Assembly: GCF_016107395.1 (NCBI RefSeq)
Contig: NZ_JAAIKO010000023.1
Span: 52,369 to 116,368, forward strand
Reading direction: 5' to 3'
DNA from: Streptomyces fildesensis
Lineage (GTDB): Bacteria > Actinomycetota > Actinomycetes > Streptomycetales > Streptomycetaceae
DNA length: 64,000 nucleotides
Part shown: in pieces, positions 8,284 through 16,210 of the stretch
Position numbering within the stretch: the first letter of the stretch is position 1
Layout: every line of letters begins with the position of its first letter
Program-made: the position numbers and the translations under genes
The notes under the pieces: generated by a model
What the model was told of the DNA's origin: nothing
The model's input: only the letters and a program-made list of their open reading frames with translations
The model's database searches: none

Positions 8284-9102
8284 TTGGAGGCGCTCCTGCA
8301 CCCCGAGTATCCGATCGACCCGCCCGCCCCGTCCGGTGTCCAGCCCGCGTACTGGGTCGGCCCCCGGCACCTGGCCGGTGACGACGGTCGTTTCTACGAC
8401 GCTGTCGCCGACGCGCTCGCTGGCCTGGGCTGGACGAGCCTGACGATCGTGCGCGGGCGGCGTGAGCTGGACGAGGCGGACGGGGACCGGCAGGTCCTGC
8501 GCAGCACCGTGCTGCACATCAGTCCGGACACGCTGCGCTGGGCCCAGTGGGTTCTGGCGGATGAGCCGTTCTACCTGGGGGACCTGCCGATCGCCTGGCA
8601 GGTCTCCGCCCGCGCGGATACCAGTAGCCCGCTCGCCGCATGGTCGGCGTACTTCACCCCCGATGTCCCGGGGGAGGTCCTCGTCGACTTCCTCGTCGCG
8701 CTCGACGCCCGCGAACAGCCCGACGTGCCGCTGACCGGCCCCGAGATGGTCCTCGATGCCGTCACCGCGCACGGGTGGCTCCGGGACATCGACCAGCCCC
8801 ACGCGGGAGCGATGGACCCGTCGTTCACCTCATACCTCAGCCTCGGCGAGGTGCCGCCCCTCATCCAGGACGCCGACCCCCGCGCCCTGACGGTCGCGGC
8901 CGATGAGGTGGGCCGGGCCGGGTGGCAGGCGTGGGCCGAGCCCGCGCTCGGCGCACCGTGCCTGTGGGCGGCATCATTCGGCGCCAGCGTGCCCCACGAT
9001 CTCGTCGCCGCCTTCGCCGCCTCCCTCAGCTCGACCGCACCGGTCCTGCGCCGAGTGTTGCCCGAGGCCACCCGCGAGCGACTGCTCCGGGCCCCGGCCT
9101 AG
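8284..9102 (+). CDS. DUF317 protein
   Basis: A 272-aa soluble protein with the same layout as the DUF317 protein at 4697. It starts with YWVGPRHLAGDDGRFYDAV and has two repeated halves (WQVSARADTSSPLAAWSAYFTP and WQAWAEPALGAPCLWAASFG), each ending in a helix beginning VPxxLVxxFxAxL. The family is abundant in Streptomyces and its role is unknown. The TTG start is uncertain because the best Shine-Dalgarno match (GGAGG, 8286-8290) lies just inside it, so a slightly later non-ATG start is possible. It ends just before two hairpins that separate it from a convergent lipoprotein gene. Confidence 0.75.
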   Translation: MEALLHPEYPIDPPAPSGVQPAYWVGPRHLAGDDGRFYDAVADALAGLGWTSLTIVRGRRELDEADGDRQVLRSTVLHISPDTLRWAQWVLADEPFYLGDLPIAWQVSARADTSSPLAAWSAYFTPDVPGEVLVDFLVALDAREQPDVPLTGPEMVLDAVTAHGWLRDIDQPHAGAMDPSFTSYLSLGEVPPLIQDADPRALTVAADEVGRAGWQAWAEPALGAPCLWAASFGASVPHDLVAAFAASLSSTAPVLRRVLPEATRERLLRAPA

Positions 9103-9131
9103 CGTCCGAGGACGCTCTCGATCTGACGTGC

Positions 9132-9167
9132 GGAGCCCGGTCTTCCCGAAGGGGAAGGCCGGGCTCC
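9132..9167 (+). terminator. Terminator after the DUF317 gene
   Basis: GGAGCCCGG (9132-9140) pairs with CCGGGCTCC (9159-9167), with additional pairing of TTCCC and GGGAA inside. A short T run follows. It lies 30 bases after the stop at 9102. Confidence 0.7.
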
Positions 9168-9231
9168 TTTGCTCCTCTGGCGCTCGGATGAGCCGTGCAG
9201 TCAGGGGGGCCGGCTCATCCCGCCATCGTGA

Positions 9232-9280
9232 CAACGTGCTGCTGCCCCCGACCGCGATGGTCGGGGGCAGCAGCACGTTG
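9232..9280. terminator. Very strong bidirectional terminator
   Basis: A perfect 22-bp inverted repeat (9232-9253 and 9259-9280) with a 5-base loop. It sits between the convergent DUF317 gene and the lipoprotein gene ending at 9289, so it can stop transcription from both sides. Confidence 0.85.
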
Positions 9281-9288
9281 GGGACCGG

Positions 9289-10002
9289 TCAGTTGGCTGC
9301 CGTCGCCTTATTGAGGCCCTTGTCGAGATGGCGGTCGACGAGGGCCGGGGAGCCGGAGACGATCAGCAGGACGTTGCCGTCACGAATCGCGGTCTGCTTC
9401 ATGACGGAGTCCCGCCCGCCGGCGGAGAACGTCAGGAGCTGGCTCCACTGCTCGTCGCCGAGCCCGCCCGGTACGGCCAGCTTCTGCGAGGCCATATGGA
9501 TCGTGGTGCCGCCCACGATGACCTGATAGGTGGGGCATCCCGTCATGGCGCGGAAAATGCGGTCGATGCCGACGGACAGCTTGGTCGGACTGTCGCTGTA
9601 CAACTCCTCGGAAATCTCCGAGTCCCTGCCACCGGCGTAGCTGAAGGTGGCTTCCGCCTTACGGGGGAAATCGAGCGAGCCGCCCGTCGCCGCGTCGCCA
9701 CCCAGCGCGCTCAGGGCAGGGCAGCCGACGACGGCCACGTCGTCGTTACGGTCCGGCTGGTCGGGCTTGCGCGGATAGCCGCTGCCGAGGTCACTCGCGT
9801 CGAGGAGTCGAGATTCCAGTGCAGCCGACGACAGCGGGGCGGCGGCTGGGGCGGCACTGGCCGGCTTTTCCGTCTGGGTGGAGGAGAGGGGGCCGGCCTT
9901 GGCCCCGGTGCTGTCGGTGGCGCTGTTGGTGCTGCAGGCAGGCACGGTGAGGAGCGTGATGGCGGTGAGGCCAGCGGCGGATATGGCGATGCGGACGCGC
10001 AT
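9289..10002 (-). CDS. Secreted lipoprotein, sensor-domain-like
   Basis: A 237-aa exported lipoprotein. The N-terminus has Arg residues, a hydrophobic segment and a lipobox ending VPAC near residue 23, followed by a Thr/Ser/Pro linker. The mature part (residues 55-237) has two further cysteines (VVGCPAL and MTGCPTY) that could form a disulfide. Its fold pattern resembles the PknH-like extracellular sensor domain found in actinobacterial lipoproteins (YSDSPTKLSVGIDRIFRAM, later a hydrophobic strand VLLIVSGSP). That assignment is by pattern only. It is transcribed alone towards the 9232 terminator. Confidence 0.75.
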   Translation of the reverse strand: MRVRIAISAAGLTAITLLTVPACSTNSATDSTGAKAGPLSSTQTEKPASAAPAAAPLSSAALESRLLDASDLGSGYPRKPDQPDRNDDVAVVGCPALSALGGDAATGGSLDFPRKAEATFSYAGGRDSEISEELYSDSPTKLSVGIDRIFRAMTGCPTYQVIVGGTTIHMASQKLAVPGGLGDEQWSQLLTFSAGGRDSVMKQTAIRDGNVLLIVSGSPALVDRHLDKGLNKATAAN

Positions 10003-10080
10003 GATCGAACGACCCCTTGGTGTGAGGTGGCGGGTGGTCAGTGCGGGCTCGGTGGCCCGGCGGGGTCGTAGGAGTGGGGG

Positions 10081-10554
10081 TCAGCGGCCGAGGTGACGCA
10101 GGCAGTCCTCGAACGTGGCGTGCGCCGCGTCCGCGGGGCCGGCGTGCCGGTTGTACCAGGCGGTGTCGAGACGCGGCTCAGGCTGCTGGTGGCCGGCCTG
10201 GCAGCGCAGCCAGATCTGGTTACGGGTGGAGAGGATGAGCCAGTCCCGGTACGTCCCGCACTCGCTGCAGGCGACCATCTCGCCGTCCAGGACGAGCGGC
10301 AGCTTCCAGGACATCATCCGGCCAGCGACCTGATCGGGGCTCAAAACCCGCAGCTCCGATGGAAGGAAATCGTCCACCACGGCAGCCGGCTTGGCGTACT
10401 CCAGGTCGACCCGCACCCGCTCGACCTCGGACGGCACCCGCCCCTGCAACTGCGCCGACAACTCGAGGAACCGCTGCTGCGCCTGGCTGGGCTCCTTCGC
10501 ACGGCGGCGTATCCGGTGAAACACCCTGGCGTCCTCCCTCGTCTCGTCCTGCAC
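10081..10554 (-). CDS. Hypothetical protein with a possible zinc site
   Basis: A 157-aa soluble protein starting at a GTG. The N-terminal half is basic and helical (RRRAKEPSQAQQRFLELSAQL). The C-terminal half carries a CSECG pair and later CQAGH, which could bind one zinc ion. The segment LILSTRNQIWLRCQAGHQQPEPRLDTAWYNRHAGP, best read in pieces, resembles uncharacterised Streptomyces plasmid proteins. No catalytic motif is visible. It lies between the lipoprotein and the relaxase operon, with the same orientation as both. Confidence 0.6.
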   Translation of the reverse strand: MQDETREDARVFHRIRRRAKEPSQAQQRFLELSAQLQGRVPSEVERVRVDLEYAKPAAVVDDFLPSELRVLSPDQVAGRMMSWKLPLVLDGEMVACSECGTYRDWLILSTRNQIWLRCQAGHQQPEPRLDTAWYNRHAGPADAAHATFEDCLRHLGR

Positions 10555-10948
10555 GCGTCATGATCGTGCCCCAGACCCCGGGCGGCCTTCAACTCACAAA
10601 AGTCAACAGTCGCGCCGCATTAGCCGGGATGCCCGTCATGCGCAGTCCAGCCGGGGGGTTACGAGTTCGCCACGGCACGTTTCCGTAGAACGCGTGAGGG
10701 CGTTGACCGGGTATGCCCAGCCCCACCCCGCCCCCTCCCTTCGCCCAACTGCTCGGCGCCTACTGGCTCGATTCGCCGTTGGTGGCCCATACGTCGTCGT
10801 GCGCGTGCGTTAACGCCCCGCGGCCCGGGCCACGGCCCAGCCGGTTGCCGGGTATGGCGCCTGGTCACGTTGTGGATCGTCAGCCGGGGCGGCGGTGGTC
10901 GTCCTGCAGGGTGGTGTGCTGAGTCCGCGGCCGACGAAACGGCAGGGC
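10555..10948. other. 394-base stretch downstream of the relaxase gene
   Basis: No supported gene on either strand. The stretch follows the end of the long mobilization operon. It contains short G/C-rich imperfect inverted repeats but no hairpin as clear as those elsewhere. Open frames here have skewed composition and no ribosome sites. Confidence 0.4.
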
Positions 10949-12682
10949 TCAGCGAGTGTTGCCCGCCGGCCTCTCGCCCCGAGGCCGGCCCGGTGTGGTG
11001 AGGCGGGACGCTGCCGGACGCTCCTCGGCAGACGCGCCTTGCACTGTGCCGGGGTCCGGGAGTCCAGAGGTGCCGGCCGGTAGATCTGCCAGGCGCCGCA
11101 GGCGCCACGTCAGCACGCCGCTTACCGAGTCCGCGGTGCCCAGTTCGCGTCGCTGTGCTGCGCTGGTCAGAAGGGCGGCCGGGTCCTGGCCGGCGGCTTC
11201 GGCCTCGGCGATGGTCGCTGCCAGTGCGTACCAGCCGGGTTCGGCGAGGATCTGTTCGGCCAGCTCCGGCACTGCTACACGCAGCAGTGCCGTCTGCCGT
11301 TGGATCAGCGGCCGGTGCAGGCGCTGCCCGCGCTGGTACAGGACTGCGAGCGGTCGGGCGGCTGCGGCCTGGTAGGCGGACCGCAGGTGCTCGGCGGCTT
11401 GGAAGGCGGCGGCGGCCTGCTGCGCGTGCCCCTTCTTCGCGTGCCAGTGCGCGGTGGTCGTGATGAGGAAGAACAGCATGTCGATCGCCATCGCGGTCGT
11501 TGCACCGTCTTCGTCGCGGCCCAGGGCGGGCCCGCCCTGGACGAGGTCGCGGGCGGCCTGCCGCAGGGCACGATCGTGCCCGCGTTCTGCCCGAACGTGG
11601 GAACGCGAAGCCCGCTCGAACGCGGATGCGGCGGCGCGCAGTTCGCGCCGGGTGTGGGCCGCGGACGTCTTCGCGAGCGCGTCCAGGACCTCACCGGCCG
11701 CCGCGATGTAGGCGGCGGCGACCGCATCGTCGCCGTGCTCGATGACCGTGATCGCCGTCCAAGCGGCCGACGCGGTCCGTCGGCGCGCGGCAGAAGGGCT
11801 GCCGGGCGAAACATGGCCGGCAGTACCGGTCGACGAAGTCTGCTCGGTACCGGCGGACCAGCGCTCCCGAATCCGGGGAAGGGACAGATCCGGGGCGAGG
11901 CGCGCCCCGGAGTAGAACACAGGCTCGCCGTCCTTGTTGCGGTCATCCGGCAGGGCAACCTTGTACCCGAGGAGGTCGCCGGAGGGAGCTGCACGCTTGC
12001 GGATCAGGAGGCCGGCGGCGGCCAGCCGGTCGAAGAACTCGCTCTCGCCGGCCACGCCCGCCACGGCGCGCCGTATGGTCTCGCGCAGTTCTTCCCGTGC
12101 GGTGCGTTCGCGGCCCCGTCGTTTGGCCTTGTGGAGTTCGGCACTGGTGGGACGCTTCGCGGCGGTGCCGTCGCCGGGCGCGACCCGGTGGAGTCCAAGT
12201 TCCTTTTCGATGAGGCGTGCTTCGGCTTGGGCCCGTTTGCCGGAGCGGTGGTGGTCGGGGCGTCGGCCGTCTTCGCGGACGAGGGTGGCGACGATGTGGA
12301 TGTGGTCGTCAGCGTGACGAACCGCAGCCCAGCGGCAGCCTGCGCCGTCGTGTGGGTCGATGCCGGTGGCGGCGACGATGCGGCGGGCGATGTCCGCCCA
12401 TTGCTCGTCGGTCAGGATCGGGTCGTCGGGTGCGGCACGTACCGAGCAGTGCCAGACGTGCTTGTCGGGTCGCTGGTCTGCGGGCAGGAGGTGGAGGGGC
12501 TGGTCGAGCAGTTCTTGAAGGTCCTTCTTCGTGACTGTGGCATCCCGGCCGGGGTCGGGGGACATGCCGTCGAAGGAGGCGACGAGGTGCGGGTCGATGT
12601 GTTCCTCGTGGGTGCCCTTGCCGTAGAGGTAGTGCAGCAGTCCCAGCGTGTTGGTCCCCTGCTTGTGGATCTGGGGTATCAA
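10949..12682 (-). CDS. Relaxase / mobilization nuclease
   Basis: A 577-aa protein that should nick and covalently bind the transfer origin for conjugal mobilization. The N-terminal 170 residues are the relaxase domain. They begin MIPQIHKQGTNTLGLLHYLYG, best treated as IHKQGTNTLGLLHYLYG, and contain the metal-binding histidine triad HADDHIHI near residue 128. KHVWHCSV is the usual strand before it. Candidate catalytic tyrosines lie near residue 19. The remaining 400 residues are Ala/Arg-rich helical sequence. The TTG start overlaps the MobC stop (TTGA), so the two are translationally coupled. No TraB/FtsK-type pump is in the window, so mobilization would need a helper. Confidence 0.85.
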   Translation of the reverse strand: MIPQIHKQGTNTLGLLHYLYGKGTHEEHIDPHLVASFDGMSPDPGRDATVTKKDLQELLDQPLHLLPADQRPDKHVWHCSVRAAPDDPILTDEQWADIARRIVAATGIDPHDGAGCRWAAVRHADDHIHIVATLVREDGRRPDHHRSGKRAQAEARLIEKELGLHRVAPGDGTAAKRPTSAELHKAKRRGRERTAREELRETIRRAVAGVAGESEFFDRLAAAGLLIRKRAAPSGDLLGYKVALPDDRNKDGEPVFYSGARLAPDLSLPRIRERWSAGTEQTSSTGTAGHVSPGSPSAARRRTASAAWTAITVIEHGDDAVAAAYIAAAGEVLDALAKTSAAHTRRELRAAASAFERASRSHVRAERGHDRALRQAARDLVQGGPALGRDEDGATTAMAIDMLFFLITTTAHWHAKKGHAQQAAAAFQAAEHLRSAYQAAAARPLAVLYQRGQRLHRPLIQRQTALLRVAVPELAEQILAEPGWYALAATIAEAEAAGQDPAALLTSAAQRRELGTADSVSGVLTWRLRRLADLPAGTSGLPDPGTVQGASAEERPAASRLTTPGRPRGERPAGNTR

Positions 12683-13296
12683 AGTGCCTCGTCCGCTTGC
12701 CGGTTGGCTACCCGGCTGGCTGCGGCTCTCACCGCGTCGGCCGCCCGGTGAATGTCGGCGATCACTTGCGTGAGGTGGGGTACGTCGCCACCGGAGTTGA
12801 GTGCTTTGGCTGCCTGGTTGAGGTTGCTGCCGGCCCAGCCGAGTTGGCGGCGCATCGCGAACAGTTCGGTGAGTACGTCGTGTTCGGTGGCGGTGGCGAC
12901 GGCGGTGCGGGATTGGTCACGGGCCAAGGCCAGGCCGCAGTAGGCGAGGAAGCCGGCGACACTCATGCCGACGGTGTCTGCTCCGGCCTGGATGAGGGCG
13001 TGCTCGGTGGGGTTGAGACGGACGCTGTGGGCGCGGCGCTGCTTCTTGTCGCGCGGGCGTGCTCTTCCCTTGGGCCGCCTCTTGAGGGCGGTTCCTGGCT
13101 GCGATCCGCCCTCGGTCGCAGCCTTCCTGTCCGGCGCCCCCTGGTGCCGGTCGGGCCCCGCCACCCCAGGGGCGGGGACAGGTTCGGACACTCCCCCCTG
13201 GGGGGAGTGTCCGAACCTCCATCTTGCTCGCTCTGTAACCGAGTTGAGGTCAAGAGCGGGCTCCGGGGTGTTGGCGTTTCGGGTCGGGTTCGTCAT
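12679..13296 (-). CDS. mobC: MobC-like relaxosome protein
   Basis: A 205-aa basic protein from an ATG overlapping the previous stop (ATGA). The first 85 residues are Pro/Gly/Arg-rich and probably disordered. Residues about 95-205 match MobC: a ribbon-helix-helix-like RRAHSVRLNPTEHALIQ, then GMSVAGFLAYCGLALAR, and the conserved ELFAMRRQLGWAGSNLNQAA. MobC proteins bind near the nick site and help the relaxase open the DNA. A longer open frame extends to 13623, but the coupled ATG is the better start. A 19-bp perfect palindrome lies within its 5' coding region (13180-13218). Confidence 0.85.
   Translation of the reverse strand: MTNPTRNANTPEPALDLNSVTERARWRFGHSPQGGVSEPVPAPGVAGPDRHQGAPDRKAATEGGSQPGTALKRRPKGRARPRDKKQRRAHSVRLNPTEHALIQAGADTVGMSVAGFLAYCGLALARDQSRTAVATATEHDVLTELFAMRRQLGWAGSNLNQAAKALNSGGDVPHLTQVIADIHRAADAVRAAASRVANRQADEAL
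13180..13218. repeat. 19-bp perfect palindrome inside the MobC gene
   Basis: Two 19-base arms (13180-13198 and 13200-13218) pair perfectly around a single central T. Each arm reads AGGTTCGGACACTCCCCCC or its complement. It lies in the part of mobC that encodes a disordered segment. Inverted repeats of this kind commonly flank nic sites or serve as relaxosome binding sites, so it is a candidate part of oriT or an operator for the mob operon. It could also attenuate transcription. Confidence 0.75.
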
Positions 13297-13529
13297 CGGG
13301 ATGCGGGCCTCGTGGAGTGGATGCGGTGCTGGATGGTGGCGATCAGTTCGACGACCTCGGCTGCTCCCGCGAGGACGCGGATGGGTCCGTCGGGCTGGTA
13401 CTGGACGAGCCACTGGCCGGTCGGGCAGAGGATGACGGCGTGCAAGAGCCGTCGGCGGACCAGGACGTCCGCCCAGGCGCCGGCCTCGGCGGTCGTGGGC
13501 TCGGATGAACGAGACTTGCTCGGTATCAC
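13293..13529 (-). CDS. Small hypothetical protein coupled to mobC
   Basis: A 78-aa protein beginning at a GTG with GGAGG about seven bases upstream. It reads as a compact alpha/beta domain: RRLLHAVILCPTGQWLVQYQ, then IRVLAGAAEVVELIATIQHR. Its stop overlaps the MobC start (ATGA), so it is probably made in fixed ratio with MobC and the relaxase. I do not recognise a named family, but short proteins of this type precede MobC in actinobacterial mobilizable elements. Confidence 0.65.
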   Translation of the reverse strand: MIPSKSRSSEPTTAEAGAWADVLVRRRLLHAVILCPTGQWLVQYQPDGPIRVLAGAAEVVELIATIQHRIHSTRPASR

Positions 13530-13613
13530 GGCGTACCTCCTTAAGCGGGGTGGCCCGGCGCTGAGCCGGGCCACCCATGGCGGATAGGGGCGATGAGCTG
13601 CTGTTTTGACCGT

Positions 13614-13805
13614 TCAGCCGCACTCGGGGCAGCGCCCGACGTGGCTGTTGAGCGCCCGGGCCATGCGTGCCTTGGTCGATGCGGCTTGCTTCGCGCTGGA
13701 CTTCGCCGCCGGCTTGCCCTCATGCCGTACGGAGTGGGCGAGCATGAAGCCGATCTCCCGCTCGTACTCCGCGCGGACGGTCTTGAACTGGTGGCACGTC
13801 TTCAT
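13614..13805 (-). CDS. Small basic protein with C-terminal CPEC
   Basis: A 63-aa protein, MKTCHQFKTVRAEYERE at its start and ending GRCPECG. The middle is Lys/Ala-rich (AAKSSAKQAASTKARMARAL). Three cysteines and several histidines could bind one metal ion, but the spacing does not match a standard zinc finger. The ATG overlaps the stop of the DUF2637 gene (ATGA), so it is coupled to it. Function unknown. Confidence 0.6.
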   Translation of the reverse strand: MKTCHQFKTVRAEYEREIGFMLAHSVRHEGKPAAKSSAKQAASTKARMARALNSHVGRCPECG

Positions 13806-15472
13806 CGGGTAGTGCTCCTGGTCTGGTTGGTGTTGTCGCTCCGCAGTTGCTGGAGGACAAGGCTCAGTCGGTCGTTCCGGCCGCCTGTCAGGCCCTCGCG
13901 CCGCAAGATCTCCCGCAGCTGGACCCGGGTGACCGCTTCGTTGCCATCGCGAGCGAGCAGAGCGGGGACATGGGGGCGGACCTGCTGGGCGAGCTGGTCC
14001 ACCGACTGCTCCGACCCGCGCGGCGGACGCTGCGCCTGCGGGCTGCGGGACCGGCCACCGCGCTTGCCCTTGGCCTTCGTGGTCGGATTCCGCCGCAGGG
14101 GAACCTTGTGCCCCACCCTCGGTCCCCGGTCCCCGGACGGCTCGGTCCCCGCGTCGGTCCCGCCCGGTCCCCGGTCCCCGGTGGGGTCGGTCCCCGCGTT
14201 GGTATGGCCCGGTCCCCGGTCCCCGATAGGTTCGGTCCCCGGCTCGGTCGCGCCCGGTCCCCGGTCCCCGGTGGGGTCGGTCCCCGCGTCGGTCCCCGCG
14301 TCGGTCTCGCTCGGTTCCCGGTCCCCAGCAAGGCCGGTCCCCGACTCGGCGTCCCCCGGTCCCCAAGTCGATTCAGGGGCCTGAGCTGGGGCTTCAACCC
14401 CAGGTTGGCCGGTTTCCGCACTGCCGTTGTGCCACTGGTCCAGCTCCGGCCGGCCAGCTTCGGTCCCCGAGTCACGATCCGCGGTTCCGGGGACCGGTCC
14501 CCTTTCCCCGTGCGGTCCCCGGTCCCCGATCAGCGCGGCGGGACCGTGGGGACCGCCGATGGGGACCGCCCTACGTGAAGGGTTCGGGGTGGGGACCGCG
14601 GTGGCCGTTCCCTTGCCGTGGTGCGGGGACCAGGGGGAGGGGAGCGGGACCGTGGCGAGGGTGAGGGCGTGCCGGCGGACGGCGAGTTGGTCGAGCAGCT
14701 GCGCGCGCTGGAGGGGGTCAGTGCCGACCGAGGCCCTGCCCAGAGCCTTCGACAACCGTCGGGTCAGTCGTCGGCCGCGCACTCCCTGCTGCTGCTCGGG
14801 CGTGCGTTCGGCGAGGCGGGCGGCCAGGGCGACCGCGCGGGTGGTGGCTCGGTCGCGGGTGATCTGTGCGGCGTCGCGGTCGCGTGCGGCGATGCCCAGG
14901 CGGGACAGCAGCCGCTCGCGTGCCTCCCGTCCCAGGGTGGCGAGCAGCCCGTGGGAGGCGGCGCCCGGGGTGCGCAGGCGCAGTTCGATGCCCATGGCCA
15001 GGTGCCAGAGCACCGCCGCCATGATCGGGCCGACGAAGGCCCGGACCGTGCCGCCGACCGGTCCGCTCTCGGCGTAGGCGGGGATCACCTGCACTGCGGT
15101 GATCACCCAGACCAGCGTGCCCGGCAGGCCCGGCGCCCCCTCGCTGGCCAAGTGCTCCCGGGCCATCAGGGCGGTTGCGAACAGCGCGAGTTCGGCGGCG
15201 GCGAACATCCCGACGCGCTCGGCGGTGCCGGCGATGTCGAGGAAGTCCGCGGCGAACCGCCAGCTCGTGTCCGCGCTGTAGGCGGTGCAGCCGAGCGCGG
15301 CGAGGGCTGCGACCTTGACCGCCGGGCTGCCGAGACGTTCCTGCGGGCGGGTGACCCGACGGCGGATCGCCCACCCGGTCAGCACCAGGGCGAGGGCCGC
15401 GAGGGGAGCGCCGATCACGAGGAGGAGTGGCAGATCCGGAGCGGCACCAAGGGACAGGACTGGGTGGGTCAT
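13802..15472 (-). CDS. DUF2637 membrane protein with tandem-repeat tail
   Basis: A 556-aa protein. The first 170 residues contain about four membrane helices (LLLVIGAPLAALALVLTGWA, VKVAALAALGCTAYSA, AAELALFATALM, VWVITAVQVIPAYA) and the segment WHLAMGIELRLRTP, which I associate with DUF2637 proteins of actinobacterial plasmids, often labelled SpdB-like and linked to plasmid spread. Residues about 180-290 are charged and helical. Residues about 320-470 are Gly/Asp/Arg/Pro-rich and include four 15-residue repeats with the core GDRGPG. The basic C-terminus (residues 490-556) could form a small helical domain. ATGA overlaps join it to WhiB upstream and the 63-aa gene downstream. Confidence 0.75.
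   Translation of the reverse strand: MTHPVLSLGAAPDLPLLLVIGAPLAALALVLTGWAIRRRVTRPQERLGSPAVKVAALAALGCTAYSADTSWRFAADFLDIAGTAERVGMFAAAELALFATALMAREHLASEGAPGLPGTLVWVITAVQVIPAYAESGPVGGTVRAFVGPIMAAVLWHLAMGIELRLRTPGAASHGLLATLGREARERLLSRLGIAARDRDAAQITRDRATTRAVALAARLAERTPEQQQGVRGRRLTRRLSKALGRASVGTDPLQRAQLLDQLAVRRHALTLATVPLPSPWSPHHGKGTATAVPTPNPSRRAVPIGGPHGPAALIGDRGPHGERGPVPGTADRDSGTEAGRPELDQWHNGSAETGQPGVEAPAQAPESTWGPGDAESGTGLAGDREPSETDAGTDAGTDPTGDRGPGATEPGTEPIGDRGPGHTNAGTDPTGDRGPGGTDAGTEPSGDRGPRVGHKVPLRRNPTTKAKGKRGGRSRSPQAQRPPRGSEQSVDQLAQQVRPHVPALLARDGNEAVTRVQLREILRREGLTGGRNDRLSLVLQQLRSDNTNQTRSTTR
14121..14300. repeat. 45-bp tandem repeats in the DUF2637 gene
   Basis: The core GGTCCCCGGTCCCC recurs at 14121, 14166, 14211 and 14256, exactly 45 bases apart. 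In frame this gives four 15-residue units of the form GTxPxGDRGPGxTxA. The unit count is likely variable between isolates because slippage or recombination would keep the frame. Degenerate copies of the core continue near 14500. Confidence 0.85.
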
Positions 15473-16077
15473 GCGACCTTTCCGAGGGGGACGTGCGCCG
15501 AGGCCGGCGCCGCCGGCTGCTGGGTGGCCGGCGGGACAGCCGGCTTGCGTTTCCGCTTCTTCTTGGGCTTGGGCACGCCGTAGGTGCGGTCGCGGTCGAA
15601 GACCTTGAGGGCGGCCTGGCGCAGCAGGTCGCGGGCGTGCTTGGGGCTGATCTGCAGGGCGCCGGCGAGCCGGGCGGTCCGCCAGCCGCGGACGTAGGCG
15701 TGGTCGATGACGAGCTGGCGCTCGTCCTCGGTCAGGTGCACATCACGCCCGTTGAAGAACGCGATCACGCGGGCGTAGTCGGTGCGCTTGTGCAGCCCGT
15801 CGTGCCAGGGACGCCGTTCGGCTTCGGTGAGCCCGCCCCAGATGCCCTCCTTCAGGACGTTCTCCAGGGCGAAGTTGAGGCAGTCACGGCGCACCGGGCA
15901 CCAGCCGCACAGCTCCTTCGCCTCGGCGATGTCTTCGTGGTCCCGAGGCCCGGGAAAGAACACGGCGTCGGCGTCCTCGACGTCCATGCCGTGGCACGCA
16001 CCGCGGGTATGCCAGCTGGTGTCGCCGATGCCGCGCAGGCCGGAAGGTGGCGTGTGGTGGGCGGTGATGTGGCGCAT
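15469..16077 (-). CDS. WhiB-like iron-sulfur regulator
   Basis: A 202-aa WhiB-family protein; these bind a 4Fe-4S cluster and act with the housekeeping sigma factor. The four cluster cysteines are visible: one in TRGACHG, then CGWCPVRRDC. The turn GIWGGLTEAERR follows near residue 85. The family is usually 80-130 aa. Here a long C-terminal extension contains a helix-turn-helix-like stretch (LAGALQISPKHARDLLRQA) and a Lys/Arg-rich tail, suggesting direct DNA contact. The ATG has GGAG upstream. It is coupled by ATGA to the DUF2637 gene. A plasmid-borne WhiB could regulate the transfer block. Confidence 0.9.
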   Translation of the reverse strand: MRHITAHHTPPSGLRGIGDTSWHTRGACHGMDVEDADAVFFPGPRDHEDIAEAKELCGWCPVRRDCLNFALENVLKEGIWGGLTEAERRPWHDGLHKRTDYARVIAFFNGRDVHLTEDERQLVIDHAYVRGWRTARLAGALQISPKHARDLLRQAALKVFDRDRTYGVPKPKKKRKRKPAVPPATQQPAAPASAHVPLGKVA

Positions 16078-16210
16078 GGTGGTCTCCGATGTGCTGCCGC
16101 GTCGGCCGGTCGGGTCGGCGGGAGAAGGACGCGGGCGTCGGGCGGGTGCCCGCTGCGGCGCGGGGCAGGCGCCGCAGCCGGGGTGGGACGGCGGCGTGCT
16201 GGCGGGGCGA

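Noticed and set aside
14098..14560. CRISPR-like appearance of regularly spaced repeats
   Set aside because: The 45-bp units are contiguous, in frame, and without unique spacers; they are a coding tandem repeat.
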